From NCBI GenBank assembly GCA_003611955.1, contig RAZE01000001.1, forward strand, positions 248,001 to 312,000: 64,000 nucleotides of DNA, given 5' to 3'. Below are positions 8,410-16,793 of this stretch, piece after piece. A model generated the notes under the pieces. The model made no database searches. It had not been told where the DNA came from and worked only from the letters and a program-made list of their open reading frames with translations. The first letter of the stretch is position 1, and each line of letters starts with the position of its first letter. This stretch comes from a bacterium 1XD8-76. Lineage in GTDB: Bacteria > Bacillota > Clostridia > Lachnospirales > Lachnospiraceae. A program made the translations under genes and the position numbers.

Positions 8410-8975
8410 TGGCTCGACAGCAGGATCGTTGTGCCCTCCTCCTTCCATTTCAGAAAGAGCAGCCTGATCTCGGCTGCCCCCTCTCTGTCCAGGCCGTTCA
8501 TCGGTTCATCCAAAATCAAAAATTGAGGATGCTCCATGATCGCCTGGGCAATGCCGAGCCGCTGACGCATACCGAGAGAATACTGTCTCACTTTCTTTTT
8601 GCTGTCGGGATCAAGTCCCACTATCTCCATGCTCCCCCGGATCTCCTCTCTGCCGATCCGCTTTTTGATGGCGGCAAGATATTCCAGATTCCGGTAACCG
8701 TTTAGCCCGCCAAGAAATCCCGGCGTTTCAATGATAATCCCGATGTCCTCCGCGAAATCCACATCTTTTCCGATCTCCTTTCCATGCACAAAGATCTTTC
8801 CCGAAGAGGGTTTCAAAAAACCGATGATCATCTTGAACAATACGGTTTTCCCGGAACCGTTCCTGCCGGCGATCCCGTATATCTTCCCCGGTTCCAGAGA
8901 CAGCGATACCTCTCTGACAGCTGTCTCATCCCCGAATTTTTTGCTCACGTTCTTTATTTCCGCTATAAATTCCAC
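8301..8975 (-). CDS. ABC-2 type transporter ATPase
   Basis: ATPase of the export system encoded just upstream. Walker A is GRNGSGKT, the signature is the degenerate YSLGMRQRL usual in the CcmA/BcrA group, Walker B is FLILDEP with MNGLD, and the H-loop is LLSSHH. I place the start at the GTG at 8975: AAAGGA lies nine bases before it, and it follows the permease stop by four bases. Frames starting further upstream would overlap the permease. The last 36 codons overlap the convergent AraC gene. The BcrA-like type suggests self-protection or export of a peptide (inference). Confidence 0.88.
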   Translation of the reverse strand: MEFIAEIKNVSKKFGDETAVREVSLSLEPGKIYGIAGRNGSGKTVLFKMIIGFLKPSSGKIFVHGKEIGKDVDFAEDIGIIIETPGFLGGLNGYRNLEYLAAIKKRIGREEIRGSMEIVGLDPDSKKKVRQYSLGMRQRLGIAQAIMEHPQFLILDEPMNGLDREGAAEIRLLFLKWKEEGTTILLSSHHREDLDELCDEVFEMEDGRLKRSPAFFRYSRGVRL

Positions 8976-8979
8976 GCTG

Positions 8980-9654
8980 CTAATTCCTTTCTTCTCTTCT
9001 CTCGACCACCGCCGCACCGATCTTCCAGACTGCCGCGATCATCAGACATTCCAGCACCATCACCACCCCCGGAGAAAAACCGTATACGTCCTCCACCCGG
9101 CTGCTCTGCACATACATACCCCAGTTCCCGAACATAAATTTCGACAGATTCCACCAGTAAAAACCGACCGTATAAGTTGACACTTCTGTCACAAACAGGA
9201 ATGCCGGAACCATCTGCCGGAAAGCAGTCAGATCGAGCAGACAGAATATGCTCGACAACGTCATCATATGAACCAGCCACAGAAGCAGGATCAGCACTTC
9301 CTCCAACCCCTGCAGCTTCGGTGAATGCCGCAGAAGATCCAGTCCCTTCAAACAGAATGCATAGCAGAAACATGCCGGCACCCCCGTCAGAAACAGATTC
9401 CAGAACCGTGCGCTCCACCAGCTTCTTCTTCCGCCGAAACGCACCATCTCCAACAGAGAGATCTGTCTCCTGCGGCTCAAATATATTCCTGTCACAAAGA
9501 GGATCACTGCAACGCCCAAAAGCCACCGCCCCAGCGGAATTAACGGAATCCTTCCAAAATAGATGCTTCCGGCGCCCGGAAATTCAACTCCCGCGAGATA
9601 ATCGTACACAAATCCTTTTTCCATATCCATCTCCGGACTTCCTCCCCTCCTCAC
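8980..9654 (-). CDS. ABC-2 type membrane protein (third of three)
   Basis: A 224-residue membrane protein with about six hydrophobic segments; the first is at about residues 42-60 (LLGVAVILFVTGIYL) and the last near the C-terminus (VVMVLECLMIAAVWKI). There is no recognised catalytic motif. The ATG overlaps the stop of the preceding membrane gene (ATGA) and the ATPase follows after 4 bases. It is therefore a permease component of the same exporter. A short Arg-rich loop (SRRRQISLLEMVRF) after the first helix may contact the ATPase. Confidence 0.75.
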   Translation of the reverse strand: MRRGGSPEMDMEKGFVYDYLAGVEFPGAGSIYFGRIPLIPLGRWLLGVAVILFVTGIYLSRRRQISLLEMVRFGGRRSWWSARFWNLFLTGVPACFCYAFCLKGLDLLRHSPKLQGLEEVLILLLWLVHMMTLSSIFCLLDLTAFRQMVPAFLFVTEVSTYTVGFYWWNLSKFMFGNWGMYVQSSRVEDVYGFSPGVVMVLECLMIAAVWKIGAAVVERREERN

Positions 9655-10502
9655 TCGTGTACATGCATCTGCTCCTTAAAGTCAACCTTATCGATCAGGC
9701 AGCATTGTATCGCCACAAGCGCCGCCGCAAGCACGACCATGACCGCCACAGGGCGTACCAGATGTATCCCTCCCGCATCCGCAAAATTGCCGGGACTCGC
9801 ATACCCCATCAGAGCAAATCTGATCTGCCCCAAAAAGCGCATGCCAAGCCCCCCGACATGTACGACAAAGGCAATCGCCAGGCCCCATATACCGCCGAGC
9901 AGCAGATTGCCCGTGTACAGAATCAGCCCTGTCAGGACAAGATACAGGAAAAAGCACAGGACTGTCGCCAGAAAAGCCTGCAGCACATTCATACTGCGCA
10001 TCATATCCCGCTGTAAAAACCGGATCCCATACTCCTCGCTACGGCTCAAAGTGAAATCCTGGGACAAAAGATACACCGGACTGCTCCACATTTTCCCCAC
10101 AAAGCCCCAGGGAAGAGATGCCATCACCATCGGGAGAGCCACCCCCGCCGTATAAAGCGCCGCCTGAACCAGAATATAGAAGACCATCGTCAGATTCCAG
10201 CTTCTCTTTTTTGTGCGGCACAGAGAATAGTATGTATTTCCGTTGACAAAGGGCGCGTCGGAGACAATGAGAAACCACCCCAGCACCAGAAACATCACGC
10301 TTTTGTATTCATGCTCCACCACCAGAAAGGCTTCCAGGATGTTCACCGGTTCCCCCACGGCGGCGACATAGTCCAGAAAATTTTTCAGCCAGTAAAAGGG
10401 CACTGTCACCCCCGCCAGAAATCCCATTATGACACGCTTGTCACTCCATTCATACAGGAGCAGATTTTTTGTGATTTGTAAAATACTCTGTAATTTCCTC
10501 AA
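9651..10502 (-). CDS. ABC-2 type membrane protein (second of three)
   Basis: A 283-residue polytopic protein with a cytoplasmic N-terminus, then about six transmembrane stretches (for example VMFLVLGWFLIVSDAPF, VLCFFLYLVLTGLILYTG and PVAVMVVLAAALVAIQ). SDAPFVNGNTYYSLCRTKKRSW between helices resembles the loop of ABC-2 permeases that couples to the ATPase. Overlaps of 4 bases with both neighbours show tight coupling. The transported substrate is unknown. Confidence 0.75.
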   Translation of the reverse strand: MRKLQSILQITKNLLLYEWSDKRVIMGFLAGVTVPFYWLKNFLDYVAAVGEPVNILEAFLVVEHEYKSVMFLVLGWFLIVSDAPFVNGNTYYSLCRTKKRSWNLTMVFYILVQAALYTAGVALPMVMASLPWGFVGKMWSSPVYLLSQDFTLSRSEEYGIRFLQRDMMRSMNVLQAFLATVLCFFLYLVLTGLILYTGNLLLGGIWGLAIAFVVHVGGLGMRFLGQIRFALMGYASPGNFADAGGIHLVRPVAVMVVLAAALVAIQCCLIDKVDFKEQMHVHE

Positions 10503-11257
10503 TTCCTTCTCTCCTGCCTTATCCCGATAGAAATGATCGAGATCGCTGCGGTAATATAAATCAGATCGAAAAACACCGCCAGCGGATAGCTCCCATGCCC
10601 GACGTCATCCCCTGACAGCAAAAACACCGGGTTAAACGACCGGTATCCTATAAAAAGCCACAGAGTGTCATACAGGATAAAGGGCGCCAGCAGACTGACA
10701 TACCGGTTCGGGATCCACACCGCGAAGGCAAATCCCACGAGCGCCCACAGCGCGCCGAACAGAAAACCCAGAACCATCTTCCCGCCCACCACATACCAGT
10801 CGCCGTACTCTGCGATCGCCTCGATGAGCTTTGATCCGGTGAGTATGTCGCTGTCCGAACCCGTCGGCAGCCCGGGAACGCCTCCGATATACACGATCAG
10901 ACAGACTATCGTGACCGGCAGGGCGATCAGCATTCCGCCGGAGCACGCCACCGTGACAGCCCGCACTCTCAAAAAACCTTTGTAGCCTGTCCGATGCAGG
11001 ATCATCTTCAGATAGCCGCTGTTATGCTCCTCACAGTAGGCAGCCGCATACGCCAGAACCGGAAAGACCGCCGCGAAGGGAGAAAAACCCGATGCGTGAA
11101 AGACATTTCCGAAACCATGCAGATAGCTTCTGCTCCCGTCCAGAGGCGTATCCAGCACCGCCGCCGGCATCAGGATCGCCAGCACAAAAATAATTCCCAC
11201 AAAAAATCCCGGATTTATAATACTTCGCCTCAGATCCTGCAAGAAAAAACGCTTCAC
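10499..11257 (-). CDS. ABC-2 type membrane protein (first of three)
   Basis: A 252-residue membrane protein with about six hydrophobic segments. The N-terminus is MKRFFLQDLRRSIINPGFFVGIIF, with the amphipathic start common to ABC-2 permeases, followed by FAAVFPVLAYAAAYCEEHNSGYLKMILHRTGYKGF, the usual coupling region. It starts at a GTG at 11257, directly abutting the stop of the lipoprotein gene. The next gene overlaps by 4 bases. It forms the transport pore with the two following membrane proteins (inference from context). Confidence 0.78.
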   Translation of the reverse strand: MKRFFLQDLRRSIINPGFFVGIIFVLAILMPAAVLDTPLDGSRSYLHGFGNVFHASGFSPFAAVFPVLAYAAAYCEEHNSGYLKMILHRTGYKGFLRVRAVTVACSGGMLIALPVTIVCLIVYIGGVPGLPTGSDSDILTGSKLIEAIAEYGDWYVVGGKMVLGFLFGALWALVGFAFAVWIPNRYVSLLAPFILYDTLWLFIGYRSFNPVFLLSGDDVGHGSYPLAVFFDLIYITAAISIISIGIRQERRN

Positions 11258-12457
11258 TCACTGCACCTCCACAAGCTCCCCTGTCACCGCGTCCATGTAA
11301 ATATTCCAGACAGGATCACTGCTGCCTGTCTGCCCGGCGTACTCCACATACTCCCCCAGATCCATATGCACACTCCACATCGGTGAAAGCTCCAGCTTCC
11401 CGTCCTTCAGTTCCACACCGTAAACCAGTTCCGCTGTGGAAAAGGGAACGTCCTCCACACACTGCAGACTGCCGTCTTTCAGATAAGTTTCCAACAGTTT
11501 CTGCACTTTATCAAAGCTCAGAATCCTCTCTTTTTCCGCCGCGGATACCTGCTCCATCAGACAGTTCCACAGACTGATCTCCGCCACGCCCTCCGCGCTC
11601 ACCCACGCGTATCCGTTCGGGTACACTCTCGAGGCTTCCTGATAACCGAAACAGCAGGCTATCGGGATCCCGTCCACCACAGGAGCAAACTGCAGCTCAT
11701 AAAAAATGAGACCGTCCGTTTCGTAAAAATATGCCTCCGACAGATAGATATCCTCCACTCCCAGAACGGAAAGCTTTTGCATCAAAAGCGCCTTCGCGTC
11801 CTGCAGGGAAAAAGAAGCATCCCCCTCATTTTCCTCTTTTACATCCAGCTCCTGCGCAGCATCCTTTGCCGCGGCAAGACATTTCTCTTTCAGAGAGACA
11901 TCCATATAACTGCCGCCTGTCTTTCCCCAGAGGACAGCCTTTCTGTTTCCGTCCGTCAGGGCAAGACAGCTTCCATCCCCCACGCCGGGTATCTCCACGA
12001 TGCTGCTTCCCTCCCCCAGCTTCTCATCGATCTCGGCTACTCTCTGCCTCTCCGCTTCCTCCTCCGCCAGCAGTTGTTCCGTATAATCTTTTACCTCTCC
12101 CTGAGGATCCAGAAAATCTCGCAGCGCTTTTCCGTCCAGCCTGCTGTCCATCTGCATCGCAAGCGTGCTCAGCTCCTCCGGAACAGCCGGGATCTCCGCC
12201 TCTATCCTCATGCGGTTCCCGTCAGTTCCGAGCACCGCACTGACCGCCTCCCCGCTCTTTGAATTCTCCTTCTCTTTCGCCCCGTCCGCGTCTATCCCTT
12301 CCTCCTCGTTCAGGATGGCTTCTACCGCGTCGTCGGAACTGCCTTTCGCCCGCAGGATCTCGTCGTCATTCGCCGTCTCCGGCGCCTTCTGACAGCCCGC
12401 CAGTAAAATCGCTGTCATAAAAAGCGGCATCCATATTTTGACCAGTTTTCTCCTCAT
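11258..12457 (-). CDS. Lipoprotein of unknown function in the ABC operon
   Basis: A 399-residue secreted protein with a lipoprotein signal: basic MRRKLVK, a hydrophobic stretch, and the lipobox LLAGC with Cys at about 22. The rest is acidic and soluble, has no transmembrane segment, and contains coiled-coil-like EEEAERQRVAEIDEK near residue 135. The C-terminal part, with GNRKAVLWGK and VDGIPIACCFGYQ, resembles a clostridial lipoprotein group often found beside LytTR two-component systems, but I cannot name a function. It heads the exporter operon with AGGAGG before the ATG. It may be a surface sensor or ligand-sequestering partner (inference). Confidence 0.8.
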   Translation of the reverse strand: MRRKLVKIWMPLFMTAILLAGCQKAPETANDDEILRAKGSSDDAVEAILNEEEGIDADGAKEKENSKSGEAVSAVLGTDGNRMRIEAEIPAVPEELSTLAMQMDSRLDGKALRDFLDPQGEVKDYTEQLLAEEEAERQRVAEIDEKLGEGSSIVEIPGVGDGSCLALTDGNRKAVLWGKTGGSYMDVSLKEKCLAAAKDAAQELDVKEENEGDASFSLQDAKALLMQKLSVLGVEDIYLSEAYFYETDGLIFYELQFAPVVDGIPIACCFGYQEASRVYPNGYAWVSAEGVAEISLWNCLMEQVSAAEKERILSFDKVQKLLETYLKDGSLQCVEDVPFSTAELVYGVELKDGKLELSPMWSVHMDLGEYVEYAGQTGSSDPVWNIYMDAVTGELVEVQ

Positions 12458-12572
12458 GATGTATCATGACCTCCTGTTTCCTTTTTCGACCATAATATAC
12501 CATATGTTTTTCATATTTTTTTCACATTGCCGAAATCCGCCCGGATTTTTGGCGAAAATAGTATAAAAACGA

Positions 12573-13691
12573 TCACACCTCATTCATATACAGCATCACA
12601 TCCACCGAAAACACCTGGTCCTCGCACCGAAACTCGATCTCCCCGTTCTGCCTCTCCACCATGCGTTCCACATTCCGCAGCCCGATCCCGTGTTCCCCGG
12701 AGTCCTCCTTCGTGGTGAGAAAACGATCCCCCTTCTTTACCGGCGCTCTCCCGAAGCTGTTCTCCACATGGATCAGAAGCACCCCCCGGTCGGCGCGCAT
12801 CACAAATTTCAGCCATCCCTGCCCGCTCTCCTGCGCCGCCTCGACCGCATTGTCCAGAAGATTTCCGAGGATCACATTAATGTCAAAGGACTTCGTCATC
12901 AGTTCTGCCGGCACATTTATGCTGCACTCCACCTTATCCAAAACCTGTCTCGCCTTCTCCAGCTTGTAATTCAACAGACTGTCGATCTCCCTGTTTCCGG
13001 TTTTCGCGTGCTCTTTCGGATTCTGCAGCTCCTCCTCCATCTTCTCCAGATAGAGCAGCGCGTCCTCGTGATCTCCCCGCCTCAGTTCCGCTCTCAGATG
13101 CAGTATGTGGTTCCTCATATCGTGGCGCAGCGCCCGCATCCTTCCCTGCGATTCCGTAATCACCTCCAGCTGGTTTTTGTAGTGATCCGTCTGCTGCCTG
13201 TAGATATCCCGCTGCCGGAGATGCGTAAAATTCTGCACCAGGACGCGATACAGATAAAATACACTTAAATCCGCCGCCAAAATACAAACGCAGCAGAGCA
13301 CAGAAAGATAATAAGGCCTCAAATCCCCTGTTAACAGGCAGGCAAGCGCGAGGATCCCCGCTGCCGGAACGATCGCCAGAGGCAAAGTCCTTCGCCCGTC
13401 CGGCTCCTCCGGCTCATCCTCCGATAGTCCCGCCCTGCCGATCAGCATAAAACACAACAGAAATAACAGCATGCCCGCCGCAATCTCCTGCACATAAAAT
13501 ATCCGCCCTGCCGCAAAATATGGGATCAGATAGCAGGATCCCTCCATGCTGACGAGCGCTGTTATAAGCCAAAACCTCTTTCGGGATCTTCCGGAAAAAG
13601 TCCGCAGCAGTTTTCTCAACAGCACGATATTCAGCAGGATGACAGCCGCCGTTATGATAAATACGTAAATATTCAAATTAAATACTGACAT
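12573..13691 (-). CDS. GHKL-type sensor histidine kinase (AgrC-like)
   Basis: The N-terminal half holds about five or six transmembrane helices (residues 8-160). A dimerisation helix has the phospho-acceptor motif ALRHDMRNHILHL. A GHKL ATPase follows, with NVILGNLLDNAVEAAQ and GIGLRNVERMVERQNG. This is the AgrC/ComD branch, which usually senses a peptide and pairs with a LytTR regulator. That regulator is the gene directly before it, overlapping by 14 bases. Length of 372 residues is slightly short for AgrC but complete. Confidence 0.9.
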   Translation of the reverse strand: MSVFNLNIYVFIITAAVILLNIVLLRKLLRTFSGRSRKRFWLITALVSMEGSCYLIPYFAAGRIFYVQEIAAGMLLFLLCFMLIGRAGLSEDEPEEPDGRRTLPLAIVPAAGILALACLLTGDLRPYYLSVLCCVCILAADLSVFYLYRVLVQNFTHLRQRDIYRQQTDHYKNQLEVITESQGRMRALRHDMRNHILHLRAELRRGDHEDALLYLEKMEEELQNPKEHAKTGNREIDSLLNYKLEKARQVLDKVECSINVPAELMTKSFDINVILGNLLDNAVEAAQESGQGWLKFVMRADRGVLLIHVENSFGRAPVKKGDRFLTTKEDSGEHGIGLRNVERMVERQNGEIEFRCEDQVFSVDVMLYMNEV

Positions 13692-14406
13692 GTAATCTCG
13701 CTTTCTCCAGTTCCTTTACTCTGCCGCGCACGGCTTTCCGGTATGGCTTGCTGATCCCGAGAATGCTCCCGTCCTGCATCGTCACGGTCTCGTAGGTGTA
13801 CTCGGCAGCATGGTCGGTATTGATCACATAGGACTGATGGATCATCACAAAGCTCGCCGGAAGCTTCTCCATAACGTTTTTCAGTTTGCCGTAAAAATCA
13901 TAACTTCCTTTTGTCGTCACCATATTTATCTTTTTATCGCTGCTCATAAAATACAGGATCTCACCGCACGGCACCTGAAAAAAATGACCGCCCTTCTGGT
14001 ACTCGAACAGCGCCCTGTTCTGTGTCCTCTGCTTAAAGCTGCGCTCCAATACCTCCCGCACCCGCTCCTCCGATACCGGTTTGATCAGAAAATCAAGCGG
14101 CTGCAGCCGGAATAACTGCATCGCGTACCCCTCCCTGGAAGAGACATAGACGATATGCGTCAGGTAATCCTCCCTGTCCGTCCGGATAAATTTCCCCACA
14201 TCGATCCCGCTCTTTTCATACAGCTCAATATCCAGAAACAAAATATCCGGACAGGCCACTGACTCCAGATCGCGCATCAGGCTCTCCCCGGAATACCAGA
14301 CCTCCGTCTCCATTTTCTGACACAAAACTCCCGCCGCCGAATGAACCATCTCCTCCAGTGCGGCACAAAATATTTTATCGTCGTCACAGATTCCTACGTT
14401 GTACAT
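13678..14406 (-). CDS. LytTR-family response regulator
   Basis: The receiver starts NVGICDDDKIF (acidic triad) with the phosphorylated Asp in DILFLDIELYEKSG and Lys in FLIKPV. The C-terminal LytTR domain shows the usual pattern: a beta strand GEILYFMSSDKKINMVTT, then FYGKLKNVMEKLPASFVMIHQSYVIN, then YRKAVRGRVKELE. The ATG at 14406 begins the receiver domain exactly; reading further upstream adds 51 residues that belong to no domain. It lies 52 bases after the anti-sigma gene. It probably drives the lipoprotein-exporter genes downstream. Confidence 0.9.
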   Translation of the reverse strand: MYNVGICDDDKIFCAALEEMVHSAAGVLCQKMETEVWYSGESLMRDLESVACPDILFLDIELYEKSGIDVGKFIRTDREDYLTHIVYVSSREGYAMQLFRLQPLDFLIKPVSEERVREVLERSFKQRTQNRALFEYQKGGHFFQVPCGEILYFMSSDKKINMVTTKGSYDFYGKLKNVMEKLPASFVMIHQSYVINTDHAAEYTYETVTMQDGSILGISKPYRKAVRGRVKELEKARLHVSI

Positions 14407-14458
14407 CCCCGTTATCCTCTTCCCTGCTCTGATTTCTGCCCGATTTCCGGTACAGATC

Positions 14459-15295
14459 TCACTCTCCCAGCATCTCTTTTCTGTACGGATTATCCCTCGT
14501 CGCGTCAAACCCGATCGGCAGATACTCCTCCGGGATCCTTTCCTGATAATCCAGATCATAAAAATAATTGCAGAAGATCAGCTCCACATACACGATCTCT
14601 CTCTTCCCCGTCTCCAGAGCATACACGAACCCATAACAGGGATCCGCTTCCACGGCGAGCAGCGTACAGTCCTGGGAAAATCCCTCCGCGCCGTAATAGC
14701 CGATATACTCTGTGGAAGCATATTCCCTCAGCCTCTCCGTCTCTTCATGATAAGCCTCCTCATCGTATTCCACAACCAGATAACTCAGATACTGCGCGTC
14801 CCAGGGATCATAATACACCATCTTGTAATCTGTCACACGCATTTTTTCCGTGATCTTTTCAGGGAAGATGCTCTCATCCATATCCCATTTTTTCACGTAT
14901 TCTTTTTCCGCTTCTTTCCCCATGTACCTCGAGTAATGGCCTGCGTCCGTGTCCTCAAAAATCTCCGCTGTTGCGCTGTCCCACAACAAAGCGCCGAACG
15001 CTCCGCCGATCACAAACACCCTGACAGCTCCCACCGCAAAAATGATCACCGCCGTGACGAGCGCCGCCTTTATCCCCAGCTTCCTCTTTTCTCTTTTTAC
15101 ATACTTCCGAAAACTCTCCGCCGGTTCCCTGTCGTAGCGGACCTGCGGCTCAGGCTTTTTCATCTCCCGATAAATTTTATTGCAGTCTTCACACTCTTCG
15201 ATATGCTCCTCTACCGCCTTTTTGCTCTTTTCGCTTGCAAGCCCCTCCACATACAGAGGAAGCAGATCTTTTATGATATCACAATCTATTCTCAT
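14459..15295 (-). CDS. Anti-sigma factor with zinc-finger domain
   Basis: The N-terminal zf-HC2 anti-sigma domain has CDIIKDLLPLYVEGLASE and the zinc motif HIEECEDC (HxxxCxxC). A single membrane helix at about residues 76-95 (LVTAVIIFAVGAVRVFVIGG) separates it from an external domain of about 180 residues rich in Tyr, Glu and Asp. It should hold the ECF sigma factor at the membrane until a signal is received. The ATG at 15295 has AGGAGA nine bases upstream; an ATG at 15313 overlapping the sigma stop is possible but has no ribosome site of its own. Confidence 0.87.
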   Translation of the reverse strand: MRIDCDIIKDLLPLYVEGLASEKSKKAVEEHIEECEDCNKIYREMKKPEPQVRYDREPAESFRKYVKREKRKLGIKAALVTAVIIFAVGAVRVFVIGGAFGALLWDSATAEIFEDTDAGHYSRYMGKEAEKEYVKKWDMDESIFPEKITEKMRVTDYKMVYYDPWDAQYLSYLVVEYDEEAYHEETERLREYASTEYIGYYGAEGFSQDCTLLAVEADPCYGFVYALETGKREIVYVELIFCNYFYDLDYQERIPEEYLPIGFDATRDNPYRKEMLGE

Positions 15296-15309
15296 GGAAT
15301 CTTCTCTCC

Positions 15310-15795
15310 TCATTTTTCTCTAATCCGCTCCTGAACCATTCCTTTTGCCCTGTGATAAGTCACACAAGCCCAGTGTTCCGATTTCTGAAAAAGCTCCCCG
15401 ATCTGTTTAAATGACAATTCTCCGAAAACCCGCAGTGAAAAAACCTCCTTATACGGTTCCCGCAGCTCGTGCAGGATTTTATGTATCCGAAATGCCGTCT
15501 CCTTATCTTCTACCACCTGTACAAACAGTTTTTCCTCTGATCCGCAGTTCTCATATGCCGCATCCTGTGCCGCACGCTTCTGCTTTTTACAGTGCGTAAA
15601 AAAGAGATTTTTCGCTATGGAGCAGAGCCATACCCGCAGGTCCGAATCGCCTCTGAACGTATCGATCGACTTAAGCGCCCGGTATATGGTCTCCTGCGTC
15701 AGTTCCTCCGCCAAATATTCGTCTCTGGAAAGCCCCCTCAGGAAACGCAGTACATCTTCATAATATTCTTCAAATGAAATATCCGGTCTGTCCAC
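15310..15795 (-). CDS. ECF-type RNA polymerase sigma factor
   Basis: A 161-residue extracytoplasmic-function sigma factor. Region 2 contains AEELTQETIYRALKSIDTFRGDSDLRVWLCSIAKNLFF. Region 4 contains YKEVFSLRVFGELSFKQIGELFQKSEHWACVTYHRAKGM. It starts at a GTG at 15795 with AAAGGAGG upstream. The anti-sigma gene follows after 14 bases. Together with the LytTR system it forms a double control layer over the downstream exporter (inference). Confidence 0.9.
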   Translation of the reverse strand: MDRPDISFEEYYEDVLRFLRGLSRDEYLAEELTQETIYRALKSIDTFRGDSDLRVWLCSIAKNLFFTHCKKQKRAAQDAAYENCGSEEKLFVQVVEDKETAFRIHKILHELREPYKEVFSLRVFGELSFKQIGELFQKSEHWACVTYHRAKGMVQERIREK

Positions 15796-15884
15796 CTTGT
15801 TTCCTCCTTTCCTATAAGACTCCTTTGGGCTGTAAATATCACAGAAAATTTTTCTTTTTTAATTTTATCATATATAATAAAAAC

Positions 15885-15913
15885 TTGACAGTTTTCCTCA
15901 CTTTCTGTAGAAT
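15885..15913 (+). promoter_or_regulatory. Promoter toward the toxin-like pair
   Basis: TTGACA (15885-15890), 17 bases, TAGAAT (15908-15913). The transcript would start near 15920 and carry a leader of about 130 bases, very AT-rich, to the ATG at 16050. I saw no other gene between 15796 and 16049. Confidence 0.6.
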
Positions 15914-16049
15914 AAAGGACATCAAAAGTTTATTATTCTTTTATTTCGGCAGTTTCTGCCATATACCCCATGTAATTCGAACTATACTTTTTTCAAAAAA
16001 CACTTTTATTAAAAATCACCAAATGTTATAATTCCTGAAAGGATATTTT

Positions 16050-16406
16050 ATGGTTACAAAAGAAAAGACCGGTGTTTTACTTTCCTCTGACCGTTCTATG
16101 GAAATTTCTTTAGAAAGCATAAAAAATGGTAATGCCGGTTTAAATAAGCATAGACTATATCTGCTTTCCAAAGTACCTGCAAGCAATGAATGGCATCGTT
16201 TTTCTAAAGATAGCATTACTATAAAAGATATAGCCTATCTTTCTGCCAAAACGGGGCATGAGTTTGCTCTTTTGAGAGGGAAAAAAGAAGATATTTTATA
16301 TCATGGTATGAAATATTATTGTAATATATCAGGTCCTCTGGTGGATCTGTTGAAAAACGGACATTTGAGACTCATTGCTCATTCACACCCGGCTGAACAC
16401 ATATAA
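16050..16406 (+). CDS. Toxin-domain-like protein, apparently truncated JAB/MPN module
   Basis: A 118-residue protein with clearly lower GC than its surroundings. The middle and end, ITIKDIAYLSAKTGHEFALL ... GHLRLIAHSHP, follow the pattern of a toxin-associated JAB/MPN-like domain (the HxHP metal motif preceded by a strand). In that fold the HxHP should be followed by about ten residues and then S-x-x-D, but here the frame stops four residues after HSHP. So the C-terminal catalytic part is missing, and the gene is either a remnant or a different domain. AAAGGA precedes the ATG. The short gene behind it may be its immunity partner. The family assignment is from pattern only. Confidence 0.5.
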   Translation: MVTKEKTGVLLSSDRSMEISLESIKNGNAGLNKHRLYLLSKVPASNEWHRFSKDSITIKDIAYLSAKTGHEFALLRGKKEDILYHGMKYYCNISGPLVDLLKNGHLRLIAHSHPAEHI

Positions 16407-16418
16407 GGAGAGCCGCCT

Positions 16419-16715
16419 ATGTTATCTTTTGAAGAAGCTAAAAAAATCGGAATTGATGCCTGTATAAAAAAGCTTGGCATCTCTTTTGTAAAGCAATATT
16501 CAGATTCCTTTTGTACAGCATATGGATGGGGTGAAAAAGATAATACAGTATTTTGTTTCGCCGGTGTAGACGATAATCCCGAAGAAATAACAGATACCGA
16601 AGAATTGATACTGACAGGTAATCATAACTTCCCCTACCGGGTAAGTTGTAATGTGAATATTATAAACAATTCCATTACTTATGTAGAATGTATAGTACCG
16701 ATTTATTCATCCTGA
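16419..16715 (+). CDS. Small acidic protein, possible immunity protein
   Basis: A 98-residue acidic protein with no membrane segment: an N-terminal helix (FEEAKKIGIDACIKKLG) then predicted strands (VFCFAGVDD, ITYVECIVPIYSS). I do not recognise the family. Its small size, acidity, AT-rich coding and position 12 bases after a toxin-like gene, with a strong AAGGAG site, are what one expects of an immunity gene of a polymorphic-toxin cassette. That role is inferred from context only. Confidence 0.55.
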   Translation: MLSFEEAKKIGIDACIKKLGISFVKQYSDSFCTAYGWGEKDNTVFCFAGVDDNPEEITDTEELILTGNHNFPYRVSCNVNIINNSITYVECIVPIYSS

Positions 16716-16737
16716 ATTATTCATTAACGTTCATAGA

Positions 16738-16778
16738 GCGGTAAAATTCCTGCATCAACTCAACAGAAGTTTTACCGC
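16738..16778. terminator. Hairpin between convergent genes
   Basis: GCGGTAAAA (16738-16746) pairs with TTTTACCGC (16770-16778) across a 23-base loop. No clear T-run follows on either strand. It lies between the immunity-like gene and the acetyltransferase, whose ends converge. Confidence 0.4.
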
Positions 16779-16793
16779 CCGATAAGAAGATTT

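Noticed and set aside
16027-16032. TATAAT just before the toxin-like gene
   Set aside because: No acceptable -35 at 16-18 bases, and the start would be only about ten bases from the ATG; the promoter at 15885-15913 is better.
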